A stretch of DNA of 5,267 nucleotides. It comes from CAZKTF01 sp964555565 (GTDB lineage: Bacteria; Planctomycetota; JAJSAM01; JAKLKS01). Numbering within the stretch: position 1 is the stretch's first letter; each line of letters begins with the position of its first letter. Made by a program: the position numbers and the translations under genes. This document shows positions 1 through 5,267 of this stretch, piece by piece. Where the stretch lies: contig CAZKTF010000249.1 of assembly GCA_964555565.1 (NCBI GenBank), forward strand, positions 1 to 5,267, given 5' to 3'. The notes under the pieces were generated by a model that was not told the origin of the DNA, did no database searches, and saw only the letters and a program-made list of their open reading frames with translations.

Positions 1-193
1 CCGCCTCCGCGGCGTCGCGGGAGTCCACCCCGACGAGCCGGCGGGCCGCCGCGAGCCGGTCCTCCGCGGGGAGCGCCTTCGCGAAGGCCTCGCGGAACCA
101 GGAGAGCGCCGCGGCGGGGTCCCCGTCCCCCCGGACGGCCGCCACCGGGGCCGCGGCGGCCAGCAGGGCGAGCGCGGCGGCGGCGGGCCTCAC
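1..193 (-). CDS. Exported protein, N-terminal fragment; probable paralogue of the adjacent HEAT/VWA protein
   Basis: Only the first 64 codons are in the window; the gene runs off the left edge. I start it at GTG 193-191, 7 bp after the stop of the upstream gene, so translation may be coupled; no clear Shine-Dalgarno sequence precedes it. The fragment opens with a typical signal peptide: R2, a hydrophobic Ala/Leu stretch at about residues 4-20, and a likely cleavage site near residues 19-22 before 'DGDP'. After it, residues 33-45 (FREAFAKALPAED) line up without gaps, offset by one, with residues 34-46 of the neighbour (IRKEFPSRVSAED), followed by a similar Ala/Leu/Arg helix and a shared 'DAA'. 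I infer a tandem paralogue, probably also with helical repeats, but no HEAT or VWA domain is visible in this fragment. The function is unknown. The frame is well supported by the signal peptide and spacing; the family assignment is tentative. Confidence 0.72.
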   Translation of the reverse strand, partial: MRPAAAALALLAAAAPVAAVRGDGDPAAALSWFREAFAKALPAEDRLAAARRLVGVDSRDAAEA

Positions 194-200
194 GCTGGGC

Positions 201-1781
201 CTAGCCCCGCTGCGTGTACTGCCCGCCGTTCTCGGCGGCGAGCCTCTTCATGAAATCGATGAACCGGCCTCCCGCCGCCTTCACGTCGATGGCCACCGCG
301 TGGATGACCACCTTCCCCAGCGGGTTCCACTCGCGCACCGCGTCGAGGATGATCTTCGGCTCCATGTAGGTCGGCTTCTCCATGCTGTCGTCCGTGGGGG
401 CCCCGTCCGAGATGAGGTAGATCGTGTCCACCGACGGGTCGTAGTTCTTGTCCGTGACGCCGATCCCCGCCACCTGGAAGGCCTCGTGCAGCGCGCCGTA
501 GGTCCAGGTCCCCCCGGAGGCCTCGAGCCCGCGGACGAAGGTGGTGGCCTCGTTCTTCGTGGCCTGGTCCGCCTTCACCATGCCCGGCTTCCAGCGGATC
601 ACGCTGCTGTCGAAGGAGACGATGTCGAAGAGCGCGTCGGGCTCGAGGGCCTTGATGGCCCGCCGGAGCTCCCGCTTGGCGATGTCGATCTTCGTGGCGT
701 GGAGCTCCTCCTCCTCCTCGGGCGTGAGCCCCGTGGGGGTCCCCTCCACCGGCTTCGCCCCGGCGAGCGGGTCCTTCATCGAGCCGCTGGTGTCGATGAC
801 GAACACGATCCTCCGGGAGCGGCTCTCGATCCCGTAGACCCCCTTCTTCCGGCCCGCGTCCTTCGACTTGAAGGCGCCGAAGAGGGCGGCCTTGGGGGAC
901 GGGCCCTCGAAGTCCTCCCGGTTCTCCAGGTACCAGGCCTTCCAGGGCTCCGGCTCGGAGTCGAAGTTCTGGCCGGTCATCTTCCGGAGGGTGTCCCGGA
1001 AGTCGTCCCGGAGCCTCCCCTCCTCCGCGCCCAGCGCCTCGATGAGCGGGCGGACGGCCCGCGGTGACTCGGACGCCCCGAGGGCGTCGGCGGCCGCCTT
1101 CCGCACCGGCCAGGCCGCGTCCTTGAGGCCCGCGATGGCCGCGTCCACGACCTCCGGCTCCTTGCGCCCGGCCAGCGCGCCGAGGACGGCCCCCCGCACG
1201 CGCCCGTCGGGGTCCTTCAGGGCCCGGAGCGAGGCCTCGAGCGCCGTGGCCCCGGGGTTGCGTGCGATCCCCTCGCCGGCGAGCGCGCGGACCCGCCAGG
1301 ACTTCTCCCGCTTCGCCTGCGCCGCCGCGGCCGCCACGGCCTTCGCGTCCTTGAGGCCGGCGAGGGCGTCCCGGAAGGCCCGGAAGACCGGGGCCTCCGC
1401 GCGCTGCCTCGACTCCTCCGCCATGACCCGGCGCTGGAGCTCCGTGCGGGTCTTGTAGTTGTCCTTCATCACGTCGAGGACACCCTTGAGGGGCTCGAGC
1501 TCGGCCAGGAGCCGCTCGTACTCCCTCAGCTGGCCCTCGCAGCGGACGTCGAGGAACACGAGCCCGGCCATGAGGAGCCGCGCGGCGTCCTCGGTCCCGA
1601 ACTGCGCGAGCCGGCCCACGAGGAGCGCCCGGGCCTCCGGGTCGTCCTCGGCGGAGACCCGGGAGGGGAACTCCTTCCGGATCGAGTCGAAGTCCTGGTC
1701 CCCCGCTCCCCGCGCCGCCGGTGCCCCGGGGAGCAGGGCGGCGAAGGCCGCCGCCAGGACCGTCCCCGGGAGGGTGCGCAT
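201..1781 (-). CDS. Exported HEAT-repeat and von Willebrand factor A (VWA) domain protein
   Basis: A 526-aa protein. Residues 1-25 form a signal peptide (R2, hydrophobic Ala/Leu core, cleavage near 22-26), so it is probably exported to the periplasm or cell surface; no other membrane segment is seen. Residues 80-140 are charged and helical, possibly coiled coil. Residues 145-268 hold about four HEAT-like repeats ('RVRALAGEGIA', 'RVRGAVLGALA', 'PVRKAAADALG', 'AVRPLIEAL'). A connector at 269-290 (TGQNF..EPEPWKAWYLENRE) leads to a VWA domain at about 322-520. Its metal site (MIDAS) looks complete: D330-T-S332-G-S334, T425 in 'GGTWTYGAL' and D459 in 'LISDGAPTDD'. Metal-dependent ligand binding is therefore plausible. 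HEAT repeats and VWA domains both usually mediate protein-protein contact, so a scaffold or adhesion role is inferred; no partner is known. An acidic insert (residues 341-362) with five consecutive Glu lies between the first MIDAS motif and the next helix. ATG 1781 is chosen because the signal peptide begins there; only a weak GAGAAG lies directly upstream. Confidence 0.92.
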   Translation of the reverse strand: MRTLPGTVLAAAFAALLPGAPAARGAGDQDFDSIRKEFPSRVSAEDDPEARALLVGRLAQFGTEDAARLLMAGLVFLDVRCEGQLREYERLLAELEPLKGVLDVMKDNYKTRTELQRRVMAEESRQRAEAPVFRAFRDALAGLKDAKAVAAAAAQAKREKSWRVRALAGEGIARNPGATALEASLRALKDPDGRVRGAVLGALAGRKEPEVVDAAIAGLKDAAWPVRKAAADALGASESPRAVRPLIEALGAEEGRLRDDFRDTLRKMTGQNFDSEPEPWKAWYLENREDFEGPSPKAALFGAFKSKDAGRKKGVYGIESRSRRIVFVIDTSGSMKDPLAGAKPVEGTPTGLTPEEEEELHATKIDIAKRELRRAIKALEPDALFDIVSFDSSVIRWKPGMVKADQATKNEATTFVRGLEASGGTWTYGALHEAFQVAGIGVTDKNYDPSVDTIYLISDGAPTDDSMEKPTYMEPKIILDAVREWNPLGKVVIHAVAIDVKAAGGRFIDFMKRLAAENGGQYTQRG

Positions 1782-1788
1782 CTTCTCG

Positions 1789-1794
1789 ATCCTA
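1789..1794 (-). promoter_or_regulatory. Possible -10 element just upstream of the HEAT/VWA gene
   Basis: On the minus strand the 48-bp gap after the hydrolase gene contains TAGGAT (4 of 6 match to TATAAT), ending 7 nt before the ATG. If used, transcription would start at or next to the initiation codon, giving a leaderless or nearly leaderless mRNA. No good -35 hexamer is visible 16-18 bp upstream. The same TAGGATC heptamer occurs in the candidate promoter of the hydrolase gene. The alternative is that this gene is simply read through from the hydrolase promoter. Confidence 0.2.
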
Positions 1795-1829
1795 CCGGCC
1801 CGGCGCGGGGCCGCGAGAGGAAGGCGGGG

Positions 1830-3308
1830 CTAGGCCTCCGTCAGCCGGAACACCCCCGGCGCCGGGAGGCGCAGGAGCTCCACGTCCACCACCGTCGTGC
1901 GGTGGCCGCGGATCCACCCCTCGAGCTGCCCGCGGGTGAACTCGAACCGGAGCGGGAGGTAGACGATCTCCCCGGTCTCGGGCTCCGTCGCCGTGATCTC
2001 GAGCGCGAGCCCGCCCACGCGCGGGAGGCGCGGCGCCCAGCCGCGGCGGCGCGCCTCGAAGGCGTCGGTGCGGAGGTAGAACGCGATGACGTGCGGCGAG
2101 GCGTCGTTGACGTGCTTGTCCTCGAAGAGCTCCCGGAAGGCCAGGGAGTCCTCCCCGGCGCCGGCGCGGGAGTCGAAGAACACGTCGAAATGCCGCACCG
2201 GCCTCCCGTCCTGGTCGCGGAGCCGGAACACGACCATCGCGTGCGGGTCGTACTGCGCGCGGGGCTCGGAGATCCAGCGGGCCCAGGCCGCGGGGGCCCG
2301 GCGGGTGCGCACCGCGCGGTAGGTCTTCGCGGTCTCCTCCCGGTAGAGCGCGCGGAGGGCCTCCCGGTCCCCGGGCCCCGCCTCCAGCGCGGCGAACAGC
2401 AGCCGCTGGACCTGGCGCCGGGGCGCCGCGCCCGAGACGATCCCCGCGTCCTCCCCGGAGTGCGCGCAGCCGTAGGGGATCGCGAAGGGGACCTCGGGCC
2501 GGCCCCCGAGGCCGGGCTGGGACTGCTCCTTCACCTCGTAGAGCGACCGGGCTCCCGCGGCACGCTCCCGGTGGAGGCCGACCTCCGCGGCGACCTCGTC
2601 CCAGGGGAGCGCGCGGGCCTCGTCGGTGGGTCCGAACCGCAGGTAGTGGACGTTGAGGTTCGCCGCGGCGCACCGGACGACGCCGTCGGAGCCGTCCTCC
2701 TTCGCGTAGCGGATCGGCACCTCGTACCAGGACACGTCCGCCTGGGAGCCGACGACGACGCTCTCCCGCACCCCGTAGTGGGCCTCCATCCCCGCGCCCT
2801 CGCCGAGGAAGTGGAGGTGGAGGTCGAGCGTCCACTCGGAGCCGAACTCCAGCGCGTCGAGCACCCGGACCCCCGCCTCGGCCCCGCCCGGGAACACGGA
2901 GCGGGCCCAGCGCGCGAGCTGCCCCTTGCCGATGTGGGCCCAGCCGCTGCCGAAGTTCGCGCCCGCCAGGTGGACCAGGTTGCGGAGCGCGCAGGGCTTC
3001 CCGCCGAACCGCCGCACCCAGTTCCGCAGCACGAGGGCCCCGGTGCTGTGGACGACGGCGTGGAAGCCGCCCTCGAGGAGCCGCGGGTGGTCCTCGCGCA
3101 GCGCCCGGTCGAGGCCCCGGGAGACGTCGTCCAGCGTGACCCCGTCCTCGAGCGAGACCCAGCGGGCCAGGTCGATGGGGACCACCCGCCGCGGCCCGTA
3201 CCGGCGGCGGAGGTCGCCCGGGAGCGACCCGTAGATCGCGGCGATCTCCCGGTCGCTCCCTCCCGGACCCTCGGCGCTGTACCCGTGGACGAGGACGATG
3301 GGCTCCAT
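1830..3308 (-). CDS. Alpha/beta-hydrolase, lipase/esterase type, with C-terminal beta-rich extension
   Basis: A 492-aa protein. The frame stays open further upstream, but I choose ATG 3308 because the mature fold begins there: strand 'PIVLVHGY' with the oxyanion-loop His-Gly at H8-G9. The upstream extension is Arg-rich and unlike a protein start. The nucleophile elbow is V86-H87-S88-T89-G90, a GxSxG site whose first Gly is Val; S88 is the likely nucleophile. Likely triad partners are D208 in 'GSDGVVRCAAANLN' and H283 in 'CAHSGEDAGI'; that assignment is inferred from order and spacing. Residues 300-350 are helical, and about 355-492 look beta-rich ('AMVVFRLRDQDGRPV', 'LALEITATEPETGEIVYLPL'), perhaps a separate beta-sandwich module. 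No signal peptide is visible, so it is probably cytoplasmic. The substrate is unknown; a carboxylic ester, perhaps lipid, is the family expectation. A GGGAGGG lies 14 nt before the ATG, a long spacing for a ribosome binding site. It is the first of three co-directional minus-strand genes. Confidence 0.88.
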   Translation of the reverse strand: MEPIVLVHGYSAEGPGGSDREIAAIYGSLPGDLRRRYGPRRVVPIDLARWVSLEDGVTLDDVSRGLDRALREDHPRLLEGGFHAVVHSTGALVLRNWVRRFGGKPCALRNLVHLAGANFGSGWAHIGKGQLARWARSVFPGGAEAGVRVLDALEFGSEWTLDLHLHFLGEGAGMEAHYGVRESVVVGSQADVSWYEVPIRYAKEDGSDGVVRCAAANLNVHYLRFGPTDEARALPWDEVAAEVGLHRERAAGARSLYEVKEQSQPGLGGRPEVPFAIPYGCAHSGEDAGIVSGAAPRRQVQRLLFAALEAGPGDREALRALYREETAKTYRAVRTRRAPAAWARWISEPRAQYDPHAMVVFRLRDQDGRPVRHFDVFFDSRAGAGEDSLAFRELFEDKHVNDASPHVIAFYLRTDAFEARRRGWAPRLPRVGGLALEITATEPETGEIVYLPLRFEFTRGQLEGWIRGHRTTVVDVELLRLPAPGVFRLTEA

Positions 3309-3348
3309 GGCGTTACCCCGATCCCTCCCGCGATCTCCCCGGCACCGG

Positions 3349-3377
3349 ATCCTAGGTCGGGCCCCCCCGCGGCGCAA
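3349..3377 (-). promoter_or_regulatory. Candidate sigma70-type promoter of the hydrolase gene
   Basis: On the minus strand, TTGCGC (3377-3372; 3 of 6 match to TTGACA) is followed after exactly 17 bp by TAGGAT (3354-3349; 4 of 6 match to TATAAT). Transcription would start near 3342, giving a leader of about 34 nt before ATG 3308 that includes the GGGAGGG element. The match is moderate but the spacing is ideal, and the -10 is one of the few AT-containing hexamers in the region. It would also place the upstream in-frame extension of the ORF outside the transcript, supporting the ATG 3308 start. Confidence 0.35.
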
Positions 3378-3419
3378 CGGGCGGACCGGGATCCCGCGGC
3401 GGGAGGCCGGAGAACCTCG

Positions 3420-3449
3420 TCGAGGAAGGCGTGCCGGGGAGATTAGACT
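3420..3449 (+). promoter_or_regulatory. Candidate promoter of bioFD
   Basis: TAGACT at 3444-3449 (4 of 6 match to TATAAT) sits in a locally AT-richer patch, GATTAGACT, in otherwise GC-saturated DNA. A poor -35, TCGAGG at 3420-3425 (3 of 6), lies 18 bp upstream and falls within the palindrome CCTCGTCGAGG. The predicted start near 3456 gives a leader of about 32 nt before ATG 3488. This favours that start over the upstream GTG at 3431, which would not be transcribed. Confidence 0.28.
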
Positions 3450-3487
3450 CGCGCGCCCGGACTCCCCCGGGCCCCGAGCACCAGCCC

Positions 3488-4660
3488 ATGGAACCGGCGT
3501 CCTTCCCCGACGCGATCGCGCGCGCCCTCCGGGACCTGGAGTCGGCGGGCCTCCGGCGCGCTCCCCGCGAGGCCTCGGGCCCCGGGCCGCGCCTCCGCCT
3601 CGAGGGCCGCGAGGTAGTCTCCTTCGCCTCGAACGACTACCTCGGTCTCGCCTCCGACCCGCGGCTGGCCGAGGCCCTGGCCCGCACCGCGTCCGAGGAG
3701 GGGGCCGGGGCCGGGGCGGCCCGCCTCCTCACGGGGACCCGGCCGGCGCACCGGGCCCTCGAGCGCGCGGTCGCGGCCTTCAAGCGGGCGGAGGCGGCCC
3801 TCCTGTTCGGCTCCGGCTGGGCCGCGAACGTCTCCATCCTCCCGGCCCTCTGCGGCCCGGGGGACCTCGTCGTCTCCGATCGCCTGAACCACGCGAGCCT
3901 GGTGGACGGCTGCCGCCTCTCGCGCGCCGAGGTCGCGGTCGTCCCCCACCGCGACGCCGGCGCCGTCCGGGCCGCGCTCGGGCGGTCGGGGTTCCGCCGC
4001 CGCCTCGTCGCCACCGAGGGCCTCTTCTCGATGGAGGGGGACGTGGCCCCGCTCGCGGAGGTCGCCGCCGCGGCCCGCGAGGCGGGCGCTCTCCTCCTCG
4101 TGGACGACGCCCACGGGAACGGGGTCCTCGGGCCCGGGGGGCGCGGGGCCGCGGCCGCCGCCGGCCTCGCCCCGGGCCCCGGGGTCCTCGAGGTCGGGAC
4201 CCTCGGCAAGGCCTTCGGCGGGTACGGGGCCTTCGCGGCCTGGACCCGCGAGGGGATCGAGTACTTGCTCCACCGGGCCCGGGGGTTCGTGTACTCCACG
4301 GCGCTCCCCCCCGGCGTGGCCGCCATGGGCCTCGAGGGGATCCGCATCTCCGCGGCGGAGCCCGGCCGGAGGGAGCGGCTCGCGGCGAACGCGGCCCGGC
4401 TCCGCGGGGCGCTCGCGCGGGCGGGCGTCCCTGCCGGGGGCGAGGCGGGGGCCCCGATCCTCCCCGTCCTCCTCGGGGAGGCCGCGGCGGCGGTGCGCGC
4501 CTCGGAGCGCCTGCTCGAGGCCGGCTGGTGGGTCCCCGCGGTCCGGCCGCCGACGGTCCCCGCGGGGACGGCGCGCCTCAGGCTCTCCGTGAGCGCGCTC
4601 CACCGCGAGGAGGAGATCGACGGCCTCGCCGCGGCACTCGCGGAGGCGACCCGTGGGTGA
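3488..4660 (+). CDS. bioF: 8-amino-7-oxononanoate synthase (KAPA synthase)
   Basis: A PLP-dependent alpha-oxoamine synthase that condenses L-alanine with pimeloyl-ACP or pimeloyl-CoA, releasing CO2, to give 8-amino-7-oxononanoate, the first step of biotin ring assembly; cytosolic. The 390-aa length fits the family (E. coli BioF is 384 aa). Visible motifs: 'FASNDYLGL' (46-54), 'GSGWAANVSILPALCG' (108-123), 'DRLNHASLVDG' with PLP-stacking H135, 'ATEGLFSMEGDVAPL' (175-189), 'DDAHGNGVLG' with D206 and H209, and 'TLGKAFGGYGAF' with Schiff-base K241. All key residues are present. The related KBL, ALA synthase and serine palmitoyltransferase enzymes share these motifs, but the overlap with bioD settles the call. 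ATG 3488 is chosen because it gives the usual N-terminus ('MEPASFPDAIARALRDLE'); it lacks a clear Shine-Dalgarno sequence. GTG 3431, preceded by GAGGAAGG, is in frame, but would add 19 Pro/Arg-rich residues unlike the family. Confidence 0.96.
   Translation: MEPASFPDAIARALRDLESAGLRRAPREASGPGPRLRLEGREVVSFASNDYLGLASDPRLAEALARTASEEGAGAGAARLLTGTRPAHRALERAVAAFKRAEAALLFGSGWAANVSILPALCGPGDLVVSDRLNHASLVDGCRLSRAEVAVVPHRDAGAVRAALGRSGFRRRLVATEGLFSMEGDVAPLAEVAAAAREAGALLLVDDAHGNGVLGPGGRGAAAAAGLAPGPGVLEVGTLGKAFGGYGAFAAWTREGIEYLLHRARGFVYSTALPPGVAAMGLEGIRISAAEPGRRERLAANAARLRGALARAGVPAGGEAGAPILPVLLGEAAAAVRASERLLEAGWWVPAVRPPTVPAGTARLRLSVSALHREEEIDGLAAALAEATRG
4642..4646 (+). promoter_or_regulatory. Ribosome binding site of bioD, inside bioF
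   Basis: GGAGG lies 6 nt before GTG 4653, within the last codons of bioF. It is the best Shine-Dalgarno match next to any start in the window. It fixes the bioD start and, with the 8-bp overlap, suggests translational coupling of the two genes. Confidence 0.7.
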
Positions 4661-5267
4661 CCCCCGCGGGGTCTTCGTGACGGGGACCGACACGGGAGTC
4701 GGGAAGACCCTCGTCGCCGCGGGGCTCGCGCGGGCGCTCAGACGCCGGGGCGTGGACGTCGGGGCGATGAAGCCCGCGGCGACGGGCGTACCCCCCGACG
4801 ACGATGCCGAGCTCCTCGTGGCCGCCGCGGGGTCCGACGACCCGCTCGAACTCGTGAGCCCCATCCGCCTGAGGGAGCCGCTCGCGCCGGCCGTGGCGGC
4901 CGGGCGGGAGGGGGTGCGGGTGGACCCGGGGGCGGCGACGCGCGCCTTCGCCGAGCTGGTCCGCCGCCACGAGTTCCTCGTCGTCGAGGGGGTCGGCGGG
5001 CTCCGCGTGCCGATCGCCTGGGGCTGGGAGGTCGCCGACATGGCGCGCGAGTTCGCGCTCCCGGTCCTCGTCGTCGGCCGGCTCGCCCTCGGCACGATCA
5101 ACCAGGTGTCCCTCACCGTCGAGGCGGCGCGGGCCCGCGGGCTCCGCGTCGCGGGCGTGGTCCTCTCGGCGACGGACCCGTGGCCTCCCGGCCCCGCCGA
5201 GCGGACCAACCCCGAGGCCGTGGCCCGGGCGGCCGGGGTCCGCGTCCTCGGCGTCCTCCCCCGCCTG
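4653..5267 (+). CDS. bioD: ATP-dependent dethiobiotin synthetase, C-terminus cut by window edge
   Basis: Forms the ureido ring of dethiobiotin from 7,8-diaminononanoate, CO2 and ATP; cytosolic, normally a homodimer. The window holds 205 codons from GTG 4653; E. coli BioD is about 225 aa, so roughly 20 residues are missing. Visible motifs: P-loop G11-T-D-T-G-V-G-K18-T19; 'MKPAATG' with K40, matching the carbamate-binding Lys (E. coli K37); D51 in 'DAELL' and E112 in 'VVEGVGGLRVPI', matching Mg-binding Asp and Glu; 'VVGRLALGTINQVSLT' (140-155); and the end motif 'VLGVLPRL'. Differences from the common pattern are V114 (usually Ala in EGAGGL), Q151 (often His in INH) and S172 where E. coli has the nucleotide-contacting Asn. 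None removes a residue needed for catalysis. The gene overlaps bioF by 8 bp (GTGGGTGA), so the two are cotranscribed and probably coupled. Confidence 0.95.
   Translation, partial: MGDPRGVFVTGTDTGVGKTLVAAGLARALRRRGVDVGAMKPAATGVPPDDDAELLVAAAGSDDPLELVSPIRLREPLAPAVAAGREGVRVDPGAATRAFAELVRRHEFLVVEGVGGLRVPIAWGWEVADMAREFALPVLVVGRLALGTINQVSLTVEAARARGLRVAGVVLSATDPWPPGPAERTNPEAVARAAGVRVLGVLPRL

Larger units (their letters stand above)
3309..3487. promoter_or_regulatory. Divergent intergenic region between the hydrolase gene and bioF
   Basis: These 179 bp must hold the start signals for both directions. I see a candidate sigma70-type promoter for each strand (listed separately), a run of seven C at 3362-3368 and two short palindromes: CGGGATCCCG at 3387-3396 and CCTCGTCGAGG at 3415-3425. 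The second overlaps the candidate -35 of bioF. Nothing resembling the E. coli BirA operator (the GTAAAC-type inverted repeat) is present. In DNA this GC-rich, short palindromes arise often by chance, so an operator role is only a possibility. Confidence 0.5.

Noticed and set aside
1796..1813. Hairpin CGGCCC-6 nt-GGGCCG between the hydrolase and HEAT/VWA genes as a terminator
   Set aside because: The stem is only 6 bp and no T-run follows in the direction of transcription. Such stems are expected by chance at this G+C.
199..1835. Inverted copies of GGGGCTAGGC at 199-208 and 1826-1835, flanking the HEAT/VWA gene
   Set aside because: At 10 bp, both lying over TAG stop codons of GC-rich genes, they are best explained by chance; there is no target duplication or transposase to suggest a mobile unit.
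1792..2835. Second minus-strand frame (347 codons) inside the hydrolase gene
   Set aside because: Pro/Arg/Gly-rich translation with no motif, overlapping the genuine hydrolase frame on the same strand.
3346..3356. Overlapping GGATCC and CCTAGG hexamer palindromes upstream of the hydrolase gene
   Set aside because: The palindromes do not extend beyond 6 bp, and the sequence is better explained as the candidate -10 region.
1902..3446. Long plus-strand open frame (514 codons) opposite the hydrolase gene
   Set aside because: Its translation is low-complexity (Pro, Arg, Gly, Glu, Val) with no recognisable motif, and it is antisense to a gene with clear hydrolase motifs. Stop codons are rare by chance at this G+C.
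3298..4680. Plus-strand open frame in another phase across bioF (460 codons)
   Set aside because: Almost pure Pro/Arg/Gly composition; the correct phase is fixed by the BioF motifs.
3443..5209. Very long minus-strand open frame (588 codons) opposite bioF and bioD
   Set aside because: It is antisense to two clearly recognised enzymes, and its translation is Arg/Gly/Pro/Ala-rich without domains. It is a shadow of GC-rich coding DNA.

Overview
This window comes from a bacterial chromosome of very high G+C (visibly above 70%, with strongly G/C third codon positions). The taxon cannot be fixed from sequence alone. The exported HEAT-repeat/von Willebrand A protein carries a 'TGQNF..EPEPWKAWYLEN' connector of a kind I associate mainly with Planctomycetota and similar GC-rich environmental lineages, so Planctomycetota is my best guess, held loosely.

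Layout. The left two thirds (1-3308) holds three genes on the minus strand, read right to left. First is a 492-aa alpha/beta-hydrolase (lipase/esterase type) with a C-terminal beta-rich extension (1830-3308). Then, 48 bp on, comes a 526-aa exported HEAT-repeat plus VWA protein (201-1781). Then, 7 bp on, comes the N-terminus of a second exported protein (1-193), cut by the window edge, which looks like a diverged paralogue of the VWA protein. The right third holds two plus-strand biotin genes: bioF (3488-4660) and, overlapping it by 8 bp, bioD (4653-5267, cut by the window edge about 20 codons before its expected end).

Between the divergent blocks lies a 179-bp intergenic region (3309-3487). 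It has a plausible sigma70-type promoter for the hydrolase, a weaker one for bioF, and two short palindromes that could be operators.

How the genes work together. BioF makes 8-amino-7-oxononanoate from pimeloyl thioester and L-alanine. BioD later closes the ureido ring to give dethiobiotin. The intermediate aminotransferase (BioA or BioK type) and BioB are not in the window. The minus-strand genes look like a separate unit: two secreted, probably protein-binding proteins and a hydrolase with no visible signal peptide. Nothing ties them firmly to biotin synthesis. I see no RNA genes, mobile elements, CRISPR arrays or convincing terminators. The window looks mostly ordinary; its least familiar parts are the HEAT/VWA tandem pair and the hydrolase.
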